Shown here piece by piece: positions 34,077 to 43,209 of a DNA stretch of 64,000 nt; position 1 is the first letter of the stretch; each line of letters starts with the position of its first letter. A program made the position numbers and the translations under genes. The notes under the pieces were generated by a model. The model saw nothing but the letters and a program-made list of their open reading frames with translations. It was not told the origin of the DNA and searched no databases. Source of the stretch: CAVQUE01 sp046290435 (GTDB taxonomy: Bacteria > Actinomycetota > Acidimicrobiia > Acidimicrobiales > UBA8592); contig JBKAGO010000043.1 of the NCBI GenBank assembly GCA_046290435.1, positions 1-64,000 of the forward strand. Direction: 5' to 3'.

Positions 34077-34145
34077 GCGAACATGGGTTCTGCGAACAGG
34101 TGTTCCGAAGTCATGGACGTCAGTCTGGATCGAACACGCGTTCGC
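34077..34145. promoter_or_regulatory. three LexA (SOS) boxes in the lexA-LysM divergent promoter
   Basis: Matches to the actinobacterial SOS box TCGAACNNNNGTTCGA are GCGAACATGGGTTCTG (34077-34092), GCGAACAGGTGTTCCG (34092-34107) and TCGAACACGCGTTCGC (34130-34145). A fourth, degenerate copy with one extra base lies at 34061-34077. They should let LexA repress its own gene and the LysM gene until DNA damage. Confidence 0.9.
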
Positions 34146-34208
34146 TGTCAAGCCCCATTCGTCGGCCGTCGATGGCCGGCCCGACCACCGGCCCCGCCAG
34201 GAGCGACC

Positions 34209-34841
34209 ATGACCGACACCACCCTCACCGCACGCCAGCGGGAGATCCTCGGCTACATCGACGACACGATCCGCGATCGCGGCTATCCCCCGTCGGTGCG
34301 CGAGATCGGCACGGCGGTCGGACTCACCTCACCGTCGACGGTGCACTCGCACCTCAACACACTCCAGCGCCTCGGTTATCTGCGCCGCGACCCCACCAAG
34401 CCGCGTGCCATCGAGGTCCGCTGGGAGGCGGGGTCGGGCGTCATCATGGAGCGCCGGCCGGTCCGCCACGTCCCCCTCGTCGGCGACGTGGCTGCAGGCA
34501 CCGGGGTGCTCGCCGCGGAGAACGTCGAGGAGATCATGCCGCTGCCGTCCGACCTCACCGGCGACGGCGAGCTCTTCATGGTCCGTGTCCGGGGCGATTC
34601 GATGATCGACGCCGGCATCTTCGACGGCGACTTCGTCGTGGCTCGGGTGCAGGACACCGCCAGCACCGGCGACATCGTCGTCGCCGGCATCGGCGAGGAC
34701 GAGGCCACGGTCAAGCGCTTCCGCAGCGACGGCGCGGACATCATCCTCGAACCCGCCAACGAACGGCTCGAGCCGATGCGGTTCCCCTCCACCGAGGTCG
34801 AGGTCTACGGACGGGTCGTCACGGTCCTCCGTCGGCTCTGA
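34209..34841 (+). CDS. lexA: SOS regulon repressor LexA
   Basis: The product is 210 residues from ATG 34209 with AGGAG 5 nt upstream. The N-terminal winged HTH is LTARQREILGYIDDTIRDRG, then PPSVREIGTAVGLTSPSTVH. The self-cleavage site is Ala-Gly in VGDVAAGTGVLA, the catalytic Ser is in RGDSMIDAGI and the Lys is in EATVKRFRSDG. RecA filaments on single-stranded DNA trigger cleavage. Three SOS boxes lie directly upstream, so it is autoregulated. Confidence 0.97.
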   Translation: MTDTTLTARQREILGYIDDTIRDRGYPPSVREIGTAVGLTSPSTVHSHLNTLQRLGYLRRDPTKPRAIEVRWEAGSGVIMERRPVRHVPLVGDVAAGTGVLAAENVEEIMPLPSDLTGDGELFMVRVRGDSMIDAGIFDGDFVVARVQDTASTGDIVVAGIGEDEATVKRFRSDGADIILEPANERLEPMRFPSTEVEVYGRVVTVLRRL

Positions 34842-34859
34842 CGCCCGGCTCTCGGTCTG

Positions 34860-35942
34860 TCAGAGACCCTCGGTCAACAGCCGAGCCAGCAGCGCGAGAC
34901 ATGCGTCGAGCGCCACCCGTTCCACCCGTTCGTCACGGGTGTGGGCCAACGTGGCGTCGCCGGGACCGAAGTTCGCGGCCGGCACCCCGTGCTCGGCGAA
35001 GAAGCTGACATCGGTCCAGCCGAACTTCGCCTTGGCCTGCAGGTTGTAGCGGCCCAACATGGCGGCGAGCAGCGGCGTCCGCAGCGCCGGCGGCGCCGGC
35101 GGCGCGGCATCGACCACCTCGACGACGTCGCCCTCTTCCAGCACGGGAGCCAGGAGGGCCCGCACGTGGGCCTCGGCCTCGGCCAGGGTCCGATCCGGGG
35201 CCACCCGGTGGTTGATCAGCACCACGGCCCGGTCGGGGACGACGTTGCCGGCAACCCCGCCCTCGACCGAGACGGCCTGGAGAGCCTCGCGGAACTCGCA
35301 GCCGTCGATGACGGGTCGACGGGCCTCGTAGGCATCGAGGATCGCCAGAATGGCGCCGAGACGGTGGATGGCGTTGCGGCCCATCCACGGTCGAGCGGTG
35401 TGGGCACGGGCGCCGGCGAGCTCCACCCGGAACCGCATGGTGCCCTGACAGCCCGCCTCGACGATCCCCGAGGTGGGTTCGCCGAGCAGTGCGAGGTCCG
35501 CCCGGCACAGGTCGGGGCGGGCGGCGAACAGCTCGCGTAGACCGTTGTGTTCGAACGCGACCTCTTCGCGGGCGTAGAAGACGTAGGTGACATCGATCGC
35601 GGGCTCGGCGATGGTCTCGGCCAGGGTCAACATGATCGCCAGGCCGCCCTTCATGTCGGACGCTCCAAGGCCCCACAACGTCGATCCCTCGATGTGCGCC
35701 CGGGCGTTGTCGTTCGCGGGGACGGTGTCGAGATGCCCGCCGAGCAGGAGGCGATGGGCTCGGCCGAGGTCGGTGCGGGCAACGACGTTGTCGCCGATGC
35801 GTGTGACCTCGAGCCACGGCACCGCCCGCAGTTCGGCCTCGACCTGGTCGGCGAGGCGGCCTTCGTCGAAGCTCTCGGATGCGACGTCGATGAGCGCAGC
35901 GGTGCGGGCGAGCAGGTCCGGGCCGCCGCCCCGCCGTCTCAG
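34860..35942 (-). CDS. dapE: succinyl-diaminopimelate desuccinylase
   Basis: The product is about 360 residues of the M20 metallopeptidase family. The first zinc ligand is in LLLGGHLDTVPANDN, the bridging Asp in GLGASDMKGGLA, the Glu pair in YAREEVAFEHNG and the His in ANFGPGDATLAHTRDE. It releases succinate to give LL-diaminopimelate, the precursor of lysine and peptidoglycan cross-links. No ATG, GTG or TTG lies in frame near the start. A CTG that overlaps the dapD stop as CTGA (35939-35942) is the most natural choice. It is the last gene of the miaB-dapE operon. Confidence 0.88.
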   Translation of the reverse strand: MRRRGGGPDLLARTAALIDVASESFDEGRLADQVEAELRAVPWLEVTRIGDNVVARTDLGRAHRLLLGGHLDTVPANDNARAHIEGSTLWGLGASDMKGGLAIMLTLAETIAEPAIDVTYVFYAREEVAFEHNGLRELFAARPDLCRADLALLGEPTSGIVEAGCQGTMRFRVELAGARAHTARPWMGRNAIHRLGAILAILDAYEARRPVIDGCEFREALQAVSVEGGVAGNVVPDRAVVLINHRVAPDRTLAEAEAHVRALLAPVLEEGDVVEVVDAAPPAPPALRTPLLAAMLGRYNLQAKAKFGWTDVSFFAEHGVPAANFGPGDATLAHTRDERVERVALDACLALLARLLTEGL

Positions 35943-36763
35943 AGCGCCACCCCGTGGGTACGCAGGACGTCGTTGAGCGCGGCCTTGTCGTGGCGTTCGC
36001 CGACGTCGAGCCGCTTGATGACCAGGGCGCACGGCAGGCCATAGGTGCCCCCCGCGAATTCTCGCGGGCGGGTGGCGAACACGGTGACGCACCACGGCGG
36101 CACGACACCGCGCGACAGCTCCTCGCCGGTCTCGGCGTCGATGACCGGGATCGAGTCGTTGAGGATGACGCCCGACCCCAGCACGGCACCCTGGCCGACA
36201 CGGGCGCCGTTGGTGATCATGGCCCGGCTGCCGACGAAGGCGTCGTCTTCGACGATGACCGGCGAGGCCATCGGGGGTTCGAGGACGCCGCCGATGCCGA
36301 CGCCACCCGACAGGTGCACGTTGGCGCCGATCTGGGCGCACGAGCCGACGGTGGCCCAGGTGTCGACCATCGAGTTCGCTCCCACGTAGGCGCCGATGTT
36401 GACGTAGCTGGGCATCATCACCACCCCGGGCGCCTGATGGGAGCCCCAGCGTGCCGAGGCTCCCGGCACGACCCGGACGCCGTGGGCGGCGTAGTCGGTC
36501 TTGAGGGGGATCTTGTCGGCGAACTCGAACGGGCCGACCTCGATGGTCTCCATCTTCGCCGACTTGAACAGCAGCAGGATCGCCAGCTTGAGCCACTGGT
36601 GGACGACGACCTCGCCGTCGGCGCAGACCTCGGCGACCCGGCCGGCGCCGGAGTCGAGGAGGTCGATGGCCTCGTGGATGGTGGCCACCACCTCGGGATC
36701 GTCGGTGTCGAGGGTGTCGCGCTGCTCCCAGAGGGATTCGATGCGGGTCTGCAGGTCGGTCAT
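35939..36763 (-). CDS. dapD: tetrahydrodipicolinate N-succinyltransferase
   Basis: The product is 274 residues from ATG 36761-36763. The left-handed beta-helix hexapeptide region is visible (VNIGAYVGANSMVDTWATVG, then CAQIGANVHLSGGVGIGGVL and ITNGARVGQGAVLGSGVIL). It has the C-terminal part of the standard DapD family rather than the long actinobacterial type. It uses succinyl-CoA to acylate tetrahydrodipicolinate. It lies between the membrane protein gene and dapE. Confidence 0.93.
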   Translation of the reverse strand: MTDLQTRIESLWEQRDTLDTDDPEVVATIHEAIDLLDSGAGRVAEVCADGEVVVHQWLKLAILLLFKSAKMETIEVGPFEFADKIPLKTDYAAHGVRVVPGASARWGSHQAPGVVMMPSYVNIGAYVGANSMVDTWATVGSCAQIGANVHLSGGVGIGGVLEPPMASPVIVEDDAFVGSRAMITNGARVGQGAVLGSGVILNDSIPVIDAETGEELSRGVVPPWCVTVFATRPREFAGGTYGLPCALVIKRLDVGERHDKAALNDVLRTHGVAL

Positions 36764-36774
36764 GGGCGCCGATG

Positions 36775-38694
36775 CTACCCGGGCGGCAACCCAGGTCCCG
36801 GACCCGGCGAGCGGTCGGGGCGCCGGCCGGTGGGCGGGGGCGCCACGACGAGGGCCGACCGCGGCGCTGCTCGCTCGATCGCGGCATCGGCGCTGCTGTC
36901 CACGCTGCCGCTTCCGGCGACATCAGTGCCGCTGTCAGGGATGTCCTCTGTCGGTGTGGGCACAGAGCGCGGGCCCTGTGGAGGGATACGCGTCCGGCCG
37001 ATGGCACTCGGCGGCGGCGCCAACGCCGCGAATCCCGTCGACGATCGGGCCGTGGCCTCGGCCGCACCTGCGCCGGCAACCGTCGCCGGTCGGGGCGAGT
37101 CGTCGGCGGGGCGGGGCCGAGGACCCGATGGGATCCGCTGGGTGGGCGGCGGGGCCAAGGGCACCGGCCCGGCGGGGTCGACGCGGCCGTGGCTCGTCGA
37201 CGCCGAACGCTCGTCGATGCTCCGAGCCGGCAGGCGCTCGTCCACCACGGACCTCGGGGCTGTCGAGACCTCCGCCGGCGTATCCCCGAGCGACGGCGCA
37301 GAAAGTGCCGGCACCGGCGGCACACCGGGCGGCGGCGGAGGCGAGGGCGCCCGCCGCATCGGCGGCACACCGGGTGGTGGCGGCTGCGGAGCGCTCGGGC
37401 CCCCGGCGGCGACCGGTACCGGCGGCACACCGGGCGGCGGCGGCGCAGGAGTCGACGGCGTCGCCGAGGCGGCACGCAGCCGCTCGCTGGCGGCGTCGAT
37501 CGCAGCCCGGGCCTCCTCGTTGACCGCACCAGCCGATCGCATCGCAGCCGCGGTGATGTCGCTCGCGGCATCGTCGAGCGCGGCACCGAGCTCGGCCCCG
37601 GTCTCCTCGGCGATGCGTTCCGCCGCGAGGAGATTGCGATCGACTTCTGCGCCTGCCCCGGCAATGAGGTCATCGCGCCGGTCCAGGACCTCGGCGCTGC
37701 GGGCCTCGGCCTCGGCCCGGGCATCGGTAGCCGCGGTCCGGGAAGCGGCGTAGGACCCCATGGCCTCACGGCGGGCGTCGCTGCCGACCTCACGCAACTC
37801 GCCGGCGCTGTCGCGGGCGACCGAGCGCAGCGACTCGCCGGCGGCCAGCCGCTCCTGGGCTCGACCGAGCGAATCGCCGACGCGTCCGGCGAACGCCGCC
37901 GGCGCCTCGGTGGACGCCGCGAGGTCGCCCACAGCGCTCTCGATACGCCCGGCGGCGCCCTCGATGCCGTCACGAACAGGCGCCGGTGCGGCTCCCGCCC
38001 GCTCCGTCGCCGTCTGGCTGAGCCGGCGGCCGTGGTGTGTCGCCACGTGCCGGCGCTGGTCCGGGTCGCCGATGGCTTCGGTGGCCGATTCGGCCGCGCG
38101 GCGTCCCTGGTCGAGGGCCAGCTCGGCCCGGGACCGCAGGCGGGCCCGGCTGCGCTGGACGGCACCCCAGATGGTCAGGACCAGACCGAAGAGGAAGATC
38201 CCACCGCCGATGAGCAGGCCCCGGGTGAGCGCCGCGAACGGTCCGCCCCCGACGTCGCGCCCGATGGCGAACGATGCGATCTCGCCGACACCGGTCGTGG
38301 CCTCGATGCGGTAGTCGCCCGCGCTCGGCAGGTCGAACGACAGTGCCGCCGATCCGCTGTTGCCGGCGATGTCGTAGCTGGGGCCATCGTCCACATCGGT
38401 GGGCACGACGCCGAGGCCGTCCTCGACACGGGTGATCCGGACGTCGAGCGGACCGAGATCGACGCCGTCGTCCTCGTCGTAGATGAAGTACTCCCCCGCC
38501 TCGAGGTCGGCGACCAGGTCACCGCCCGAGCCGGTGCGGACCAGGCGGTCGACATCGCGCACGAACGACACGACCCCGACGGCCACGATCACGATGCCCG
38601 TCACGATCCCGACGACCATCAACGTGGCCCCGACGGGCACACCCCACGCGCCCGGGGTACGGGTACGGGGCGGACGGACCGGCGCAGGAGCCAT
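36775..38694 (-). CDS. large membrane protein with proline-rich cytoplasmic tail
   Basis: The product is 639 residues. Membrane helices lie at about 22-45 (VGATLMVVGIVTGIVIVAVG) and about 157-178 (LTRGLLIGGGIFLFGLVLTI). The intervening segment (about 110 residues, VADLEAGEYFIYDEDDGVDL ... GDYRIEATTGVGEIASFAIG) is a beta-rich extracytoplasmic domain. An alanine/glutamate-rich helical region follows (about 180-410), then a proline-rich end with three copies of PPPPGVPP. It sits between dapC and dapD with gaps of 2 and 11 bp, so it is co-expressed with the diaminopimelate genes; a role in envelope assembly is possible but unproven. Confidence 0.7.
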   Translation of the reverse strand: MAPAPVRPPRTRTPGAWGVPVGATLMVVGIVTGIVIVAVGVVSFVRDVDRLVRTGSGGDLVADLEAGEYFIYDEDDGVDLGPLDVRITRVEDGLGVVPTDVDDGPSYDIAGNSGSAALSFDLPSAGDYRIEATTGVGEIASFAIGRDVGGGPFAALTRGLLIGGGIFLFGLVLTIWGAVQRSRARLRSRAELALDQGRRAAESATEAIGDPDQRRHVATHHGRRLSQTATERAGAAPAPVRDGIEGAAGRIESAVGDLAASTEAPAAFAGRVGDSLGRAQERLAAGESLRSVARDSAGELREVGSDARREAMGSYAASRTAATDARAEAEARSAEVLDRRDDLIAGAGAEVDRNLLAAERIAEETGAELGAALDDAASDITAAAMRSAGAVNEEARAAIDAASERLRAASATPSTPAPPPPGVPPVPVAAGGPSAPQPPPPGVPPMRRAPSPPPPPGVPPVPALSAPSLGDTPAEVSTAPRSVVDERLPARSIDERSASTSHGRVDPAGPVPLAPPPTQRIPSGPRPRPADDSPRPATVAGAGAAEATARSSTGFAALAPPPSAIGRTRIPPQGPRSVPTPTEDIPDSGTDVAGSGSVDSSADAAIERAAPRSALVVAPPPTGRRPDRSPGPGPGLPPG

Positions 38695-38696
38695 GA

Positions 38697-39830
38697 CTAG
38701 CTGCCCAGCCGCTCGCCGAGAAGCGCGATGCGATCGTCAGGCTGCACGGCCGCGATGCGGACGTAGCCGGCGCCGGCCTGGCCGTAGAACTCACCTGGTG
38801 ACACCAGGGCCCCGCCCCGCTCGGCGAGGTCGGCGGCCATGGCCCACGCATCGCCGTCGGGCGCCGGCACCCAGAGATAGAAGGCACCACCCGGCAAGAC
38901 GGTGTCGTAGCCGGCATGGGCCAGGATCGAGGCGAGCAGCTCGAGACGTCGCAGGTACGTGGCCCGCTGGACATCGACATGCGCGTCGTCATCGAAGGCC
39001 ACGATCGCCGCGGCCTGCACGGGACCGGGCACCATGGCGCCCGCGTGCTTGCGGATCTCGCGCAGCCAGTGCACCAACTCGGCGTCGCCTGCATAGAACC
39101 CGGCACGCACGCCGGCGAGGTTCGACCGCTTCGACAACGAGTGCACGGCCAACACCCCTTCGGTGCCGTGTTCGAGGATGGTCCGTCCGCCGTGCACCCG
39201 CCCTGGCGGGACCGCTCCGGCCCAGGTGAACTCCACGTAGCACTCGTCGCTCAGCACGGGCACGCCGTGGTCGCGACCCCACGCAGCCGCGGCGCCGAGG
39301 TCGTCGAGGCCACCGGTGGGGTTGCCCGGCGTGTTCACCCACAGGCACACCGCGCGCTCTGCATCGCCGGGATCGATCCGCCCGAGATCGAGTCGCCACT
39401 GGTCGTCGACGGGGACCGGCACCGCACGACAGCCGGCGAGAGAGGCACCCATCGCATAGCTGGGGTAGCTGATCTCGGGATACAGCACGGTGTCCCTGTC
39501 GGGCGTTCGCAGCCGGAGATGAAGCGGAGCCGACGCCACGAACTCCTTGGTGCCGACACACGCACCGATCTGGATGCCCGGGTCCACGACGGCGCCGAGG
39601 CGGCGATCCAGCCAGCGCGCCGCGGCCTGCCGGAACGCCTCGGTGCCGATGGAGGGGGGATAGCCCCGCTCGGCACCCGAGGTACCCAACGCCTCGATCA
39701 CCGCCGGCGGCGGCGCATCGAACGGCGTGCCGATGGAGAGGTCGACCATGCCGCCGGGCTTCGCGGCGGCGATCTCGGCCAGGGGCTTCAGGCGGTCGTA
39801 GGGGTACGGAGGCAGCACGAAAGCCGTCAT
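38697..39830 (-). CDS. dapC: succinyldiaminopimelate transaminase
   Basis: The product is 377 residues of class I aminotransferases. The start PPYPYDRLKPLAEIAAA and LSIGTPFDAPP are typical of actinobacterial DapC. WVNTPGNPTGG binds PLP, LSDECYVEFTW holds its Asp, and the Schiff-base Lys is in VHSLSKRSNLAGVRAGF. It converts N-succinyl-2-amino-6-ketopimelate with glutamate. The start overlaps hflX by 4 bp (ATGA) and dapD/dapE follow in the same operon. Confidence 0.9.
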   Translation of the reverse strand: MTAFVLPPYPYDRLKPLAEIAAAKPGGMVDLSIGTPFDAPPPAVIEALGTSGAERGYPPSIGTEAFRQAAARWLDRRLGAVVDPGIQIGACVGTKEFVASAPLHLRLRTPDRDTVLYPEISYPSYAMGASLAGCRAVPVPVDDQWRLDLGRIDPGDAERAVCLWVNTPGNPTGGLDDLGAAAAWGRDHGVPVLSDECYVEFTWAGAVPPGRVHGGRTILEHGTEGVLAVHSLSKRSNLAGVRAGFYAGDAELVHWLREIRKHAGAMVPGPVQAAAIVAFDDDAHVDVQRATYLRRLELLASILAHAGYDTVLPGGAFYLWVPAPDGDAWAMAADLAERGGALVSPGEFYGQAGAGYVRIAAVQPDDRIALLGERLGS

Positions 39831-41395
39831 CGGTCATCCCCGTCGGCGCCGCCGCCGGGCATCGCCCCCACGCTCTCGCCCGGTGACCACGGATGGCCGT
39901 CGTCGTCGATGCGATACGGGCGGAGCCGGGCTTCGGCGTAGTCGTCGAGCCGGGCACGCACGACCATGCCGCCCTCGCCGGCGCGCTCGTCGAGCACCTG
40001 GCCCTCGCGGTGCGCCTGGGCGATGACATCGCCCCGCTCGAACGGGATCAACAACTCCACCACCTGGGCCCGCGACCGGAGTCGATCCCCGATGGTGGCC
40101 AGCATCGTCTCGAGCCCGTCGCCGGTGACCGCCGAGACGGCGACCGAGCCGGGATGATCACGGAGGAGCCGGTCGGCATCGGCGAGGTCGGTCTTGTTGA
40201 ACACCAGCAGCTCCTCGATGTCGCCGCCGCCGATCTCGGCGATGACCCCGCGCACCGCAGCGATCTGGGCCTCGGGGTCGACGGCAGAGGAATCGACGAC
40301 ATGGACCAACAGGTCGGCCTGGACGACGACGTCGAGGGTGGTCTTGAACGCCTCGACGAGCTGGTGGGGAAGCTTGCGGACGAAGCCGACGGTGTCGGTC
40401 AGGAAGACCGTCTCGCCGCCGGGCAGCTTGAGGCGGCGGGTGATGGCGTCGAGCGTGGCGAACAGGCGATCCTCGGCCAACACCCCCGCGTCGGTGAGGG
40501 CGTTGAGCAGGGTCGACTTGCCCGCGTTGGTGTAACCGACGATGGCCACGCCCGCGTTGGCGCTCTGGCGGCGACGCTTGGACTGGTTCTGGCGTACCGA
40601 GGCGACGTTGGTGAGCTGCGCCTCCAGCTTGTGCACGCGCCGCACGAGCCGGCGCCGGTCGACCTCGAGCTGGGTCTCGCCCGGACCCCGAGTGCCGATG
40701 CCGCCGCCCTGCTGGCTGAGCCGCTTGCCCGACCCCCGCAGGCGCGGCAGCCGGTAGCGCAGCTGGGCGAGCTCGACCTGGGCACGGCCCTCGGGCGTCG
40801 ACGCGTTCTGGGCGAAGATGTCGAGGATCACCGCGGTGCGGTCGAGAGCGCTGCGCCCCAGGATGCGTTCGAGGTTGAACTGCTGGGCCGGGCTGAGCTC
40901 GTCGTCGAACACGACGGTGTCGGCATCGAGCGCCACGGCGAGCTCGCGGATCTCCTCGGCCTTGCCCTGACCGACGAACGTGGCCGGGTCCGGGCGGTGG
41001 CGGCGCTGGGTGACCCGGGCGACCGCATCGGCGCCGGCGGTGTCGACGAGCTGTGCGAGCTCGTCGAGGGCCTCGTCGACGGCCTCGGCGTCGGCGTCGT
41101 CGCGGATCATGCCCACGAGGATGATGCGCTCACGGAACGTGCGGTCGATGAGCCCTCGGGCCTCGCCGCCGAACTCGCCGAAGCCGCCGCGGTGGGTGTC
41201 GCCATCGTCGGGAGTACCGATGCCGTCCTCGTCGAACTCGTCGCCGGCGTCGAAACCGTCGAGGTCGGGGGCGGCGACCTCGACCAAGGCGCCGGCGGCG
41301 TCCGCGTCGACGGCAACTGGGGGGTCGACGTCGTCGACTCGACGGTGGCCGGCGCTCCGTTCTGAAACGGTCGGGGGCACGGTCGGCTCAGCCAC
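39827..41395 (-). CDS. hflX: ribosome-associated GTPase HflX
   Basis: The product is about 522 residues from GTG 41393-41395; TTG 41425 is an alternative. An acidic N-terminal extension of about 90 residues precedes the HflX domain (TFVGQGKAEEIRELAVAL, FDDELSPAQQFNLERIL, RAQVELAQLRYRLPRLRG with the glycine-rich GTRGPGETQLEVDRR). The G domain has GYTNAGKSTLLN, DTVGFV and NKTD. It splits or rescues stalled ribosomes under stress. It overlaps dapF by 8 bp. Confidence 0.93.
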   Translation of the reverse strand: MAEPTVPPTVSERSAGHRRVDDVDPPVAVDADAAGALVEVAAPDLDGFDAGDEFDEDGIGTPDDGDTHRGGFGEFGGEARGLIDRTFRERIILVGMIRDDADAEAVDEALDELAQLVDTAGADAVARVTQRRHRPDPATFVGQGKAEEIRELAVALDADTVVFDDELSPAQQFNLERILGRSALDRTAVILDIFAQNASTPEGRAQVELAQLRYRLPRLRGSGKRLSQQGGGIGTRGPGETQLEVDRRRLVRRVHKLEAQLTNVASVRQNQSKRRRQSANAGVAIVGYTNAGKSTLLNALTDAGVLAEDRLFATLDAITRRLKLPGGETVFLTDTVGFVRKLPHQLVEAFKTTLDVVVQADLLVHVVDSSAVDPEAQIAAVRGVIAEIGGGDIEELLVFNKTDLADADRLLRDHPGSVAVSAVTGDGLETMLATIGDRLRSRAQVVELLIPFERGDVIAQAHREGQVLDERAGEGGMVVRARLDDYAEARLRPYRIDDDGHPWSPGESVGAMPGGGADGDDR

Positions 41396-42263
41396 GATCG
41401 GCTCCGGCCGTGTCGAGGACTGCAATCGGGTCGATGGCTTGCACTCCGTGGATCTGGGGGTCGATGTCGATGTCGGCGATGTGGACGGCCGGCCCGATCA
41501 GCGTCGCATGCTCGCCGACGAGAACCTCGGCACGACCGCCGGGCATCGTGACCGCCACCCGTTCGCCGACGAGACCCCACCGGTGGGCCACGGTGGCGGC
41601 GGCGCTGGCACCGCTACCGCAGGCATCGGTGATTCCCGCGCCGCGTTCCCAGTGGATCAGTTCGATGGCGTCGGGACCGGTGACCACCATGAAGTGCACG
41701 TTGATGCCCCCGGGCAACCAGTGCGCCTCGATCGCAGGGCCGTCCGTGGCGACATCGACAGCGGACAGCTCGTCGACGGCGATGACGAGGTGCGGATTGC
41801 CGACCGATGCGGTGGACGCGGCGACGACGCCGACCTCGGGGCGCACGAGTTCGCGCACCGGCGCCGGTTCGGCATCGATGGTGACCGGACCCATGTCGAC
41901 CGCGATCGCCGCCTCCGGCGGAGCCCACGAGACGAGATCGAGGCCGTAGAGCCGGCCGCCCGACTCGATGGACAGGCGACCGGTTCCTGGTTGGGCTTCG
42001 CCGTGGCGTGCCCACACCGCCTGGGCCAGGCAGCGGATGCCGTTGCCGGAGATGGCAGCGGCGCTGCCGTCGGCGTTGAAGAGGTGCATGACCACGTCGA
42101 TGCCGACGGCCGTCGACGACGTTGCGAAGATCAGGCCATCGGCGCCGACCCCGCGGGTGCGGTGGCAGATGGCACGAGCGAGATCGGCGGCCTGCGCAGG
42201 AACCGCGTCGACGAACGCGACACAGAAGTCGTTGCCGAGACCGTGGTGTTTCGTCAGGTGCAT
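41388..42263 (-). CDS. dapF: diaminopimelate epimerase
   Basis: The product is 291 residues. Both catalytic cysteines are present: SGNGIRCLAQA and TDACGSGASAAA. The start FTKxHGxGNDF is seen as LTKHHGLGNDFCV. It interconverts LL- and meso-diaminopimelate, the cross-linking residue of the wall. It lies between miaA (31-bp gap) and hflX, the usual actinobacterial order. Confidence 0.95.
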   Translation of the reverse strand: MHLTKHHGLGNDFCVAFVDAVPAQAADLARAICHRTRGVGADGLIFATSSTAVGIDVVMHLFNADGSAAAISGNGIRCLAQAVWARHGEAQPGTGRLSIESGGRLYGLDLVSWAPPEAAIAVDMGPVTIDAEPAPVRELVRPEVGVVAASTASVGNPHLVIAVDELSAVDVATDGPAIEAHWLPGGINVHFMVVTGPDAIELIHWERGAGITDACGSGASAAATVAHRWGLVGERVAVTMPGGRAEVLVGEHATLIGPAVHIADIDIDPQIHGVQAIDPIAVLDTAGADRG

Positions 42264-42294
42264 CGCGCCGGGCTCCGGTGCATGGTCGGGGACG

Positions 42295-43209
42295 TCAGGA
42301 TCTCCATTGTCGCACCACCTCGTCGAGCGTCTCCATCGGGTTCTCGGCGACGTCGACCCAGGTGATGCGCGGGTCGCGCCGGAACCAGCGCTCCTGGCGG
42401 CGGGCGAAACGCTTCGTGGCAGTGACCGCGTCGTCGAGCGCAGTGACGAGATCGCAGTCGCCGGCCACGTGCTCGAACAACTGGCGATAGCCGAGAGCCT
42501 GCGCGGCCGTGCGTGACACGCCGCGAGGATCGGCGGCGAGGCGCCGGACCTCGGCGAGGAAGCCGACGTGCATCTGCTCGCGGTAGCGGGCCACGATGCG
42601 CTCGTCGATCACCGGGCGGGGCCGGCGGATGCCGACGAGGCGGAAGCGGGTCGGGCCATAGGCTTCGAGGCCGGGGCCGTACGACGAGAACGGCCGCCCG
42701 CTGCCGAGCGTCACCTCCAGGGCGCGTACCACCCGCCGGCGATTGGTGGGTTCCATGCGGCCCGCAGCGACGGGGTCGAGGTCGGCGAGGTGCCGATGCA
42801 GCGCCCCCGTGTCGGGCTCGGCGTCGAGCGCTGCACGGACCTCGGGGTACTGCGGTGGTATCTCGAATGCATCGACCACCGCCCGCAGATGCAGGCCCGT
42901 GCCGCCCACCAGCACCGGCGTGCGACCGCGCTCCTCGATGTCGGTGATCGCCGCCTGGGCCGCGGCCTGGAACTCGCTGACCGTGAACTCCTCGTGGGGA
43001 TCGACCAGATCGAGCAGATGGTGGCGGACCTCGGCCCGCTCCGCTGCTGTCGGCTTTGCCGTCCCGATGTCCATCCGGCGGTAGATCTGCATCGAGTCGA
43101 TCGAGACCAGCTCGACGTCGTCGTGGCGTCGGGCCAGCTCGAGCGCCAGCGCCGACTTGCCCGAGGCGGTGACGCCGACCAGCGCGAGGACCGACCGGGG
43201 AGCCGTCAA
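42295..43209 (-). CDS. miaA: tRNA dimethylallyltransferase
   Basis: The product is 304 residues. P-loop GVTASGKSALALELA, DSMQIYRRMDIGTAKPT and VGGTGLHLRAVVDAF are MiaA signatures; TKRFARRQERWFRRDPRITW is the tRNA-contacting C-terminal motif. It adds a dimethylallyl group to A37 of tRNAs reading UNN codons. The product is the substrate of MiaB, whose gene overlaps its start by 4 bp. Confidence 0.96.
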   Translation of the reverse strand: MTAPRSVLALVGVTASGKSALALELARRHDDVELVSIDSMQIYRRMDIGTAKPTAAERAEVRHHLLDLVDPHEEFTVSEFQAAAQAAITDIEERGRTPVLVGGTGLHLRAVVDAFEIPPQYPEVRAALDAEPDTGALHRHLADLDPVAAGRMEPTNRRRVVRALEVTLGSGRPFSSYGPGLEAYGPTRFRLVGIRRPRPVIDERIVARYREQMHVGFLAEVRRLAADPRGVSRTAAQALGYRQLFEHVAGDCDLVTALDDAVTATKRFARRQERWFRRDPRITWVDVAENPMETLDEVVRQWRS

